From an uncultured Lachnospiraceae bacterium (lineage in GTDB: Bacteria > Bacillota > Clostridia > Lachnospirales > Lachnospiraceae), in assembly GCA_910584205.1 (NCBI GenBank), contig CAJUAA010000059.1:1-13748 (forward strand): a stretch of DNA of 13,748 bases. The letters run 5' to 3'. Below are positions 13,718-13,748 of this stretch, in pieces; positions within the stretch are counted from its first letter, which is position 1, and each line of letters starts with the position of its first letter. The position numbers were made by a program, and so were the translations under genes. A model generated the notes under the pieces. The model was not told the DNA's origin. It worked only from the letters and a program-made list of their open reading frames with translations, and searched no databases.

Positions 13718-13748
13718 CAAAAAATTAATTTATTAAAATTATTATACT

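Noticed and set aside
1..13748. CRISPR arrays, tRNA or rRNA genes, insertion sequences
   Set aside because: No regularly spaced repeats, cloverleaf-like segments, transposase-like frames or terminal inverted repeats were seen on either strand.

Overview
The window looks like a chromosomal segment of a Gram-positive anaerobe of the Clostridia, most likely a Lachnospiraceae-type gut bacterium. This rests on strong AGGAGG-type ribosome binding sites, the gene content, and a complete bacterial V-type ATPase operon in Enterococcus/Clostridia order. The species cannot be named from sequence alone. All genes are on the + strand.

Region 1 (1-1419) is the end of a metabolic operon: the 3' part of a sugar-phosphate isomerase/epimerase-like TIM barrel, then a D-2-hydroxyacid dehydrogenase of the glycerate dehydrogenase/hydroxypyruvate reductase type. 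A 381-base gap (1420-1800) follows. It holds a perfect 10-bp hairpin, a small open frame that is probably a relic, a near-consensus extended -10 promoter, and a structured leader of about 110 nt.

Region 2 (1801-10729) is a nine-gene V-type ATPase operon in the order G/H, I, K, E, C, F, A, B, D (ntpFIKECGABD), closed by a strong intrinsic terminator. All key residues are intact: A-subunit P-loop and catalytic Glu, B-subunit arginine finger, the essential Arg of subunit I, and the complete set of Na+-coordinating residues of the K ring. The enzyme is therefore predicted to move Na+. Two gaps, F-A and B-D, carry copies of the same structured RNA element, so the ntpA-ntpB pair (the subunits needed in three copies) is bracketed by it. 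The F-A gap as a whole folds into one long hairpin.

Region 3 (10739-13659) has its own extended -10 promoter and its own terminator and is visibly AT-richer. It encodes a soluble helical-repeat (TPR-like) histidine kinase, a stand-alone receiver-domain response regulator starting 1 nt after it, and a PIN-domain nuclease with the full acidic quartet and no recognisable antitoxin. This looks like a cytoplasmic phosphorelay linked to a ribonuclease. It is the most likely under-described system in the window, although the functional link is inferred only from gene order. A hairpin near the right edge is oriented as a terminator for a minus-strand gene beyond the window.
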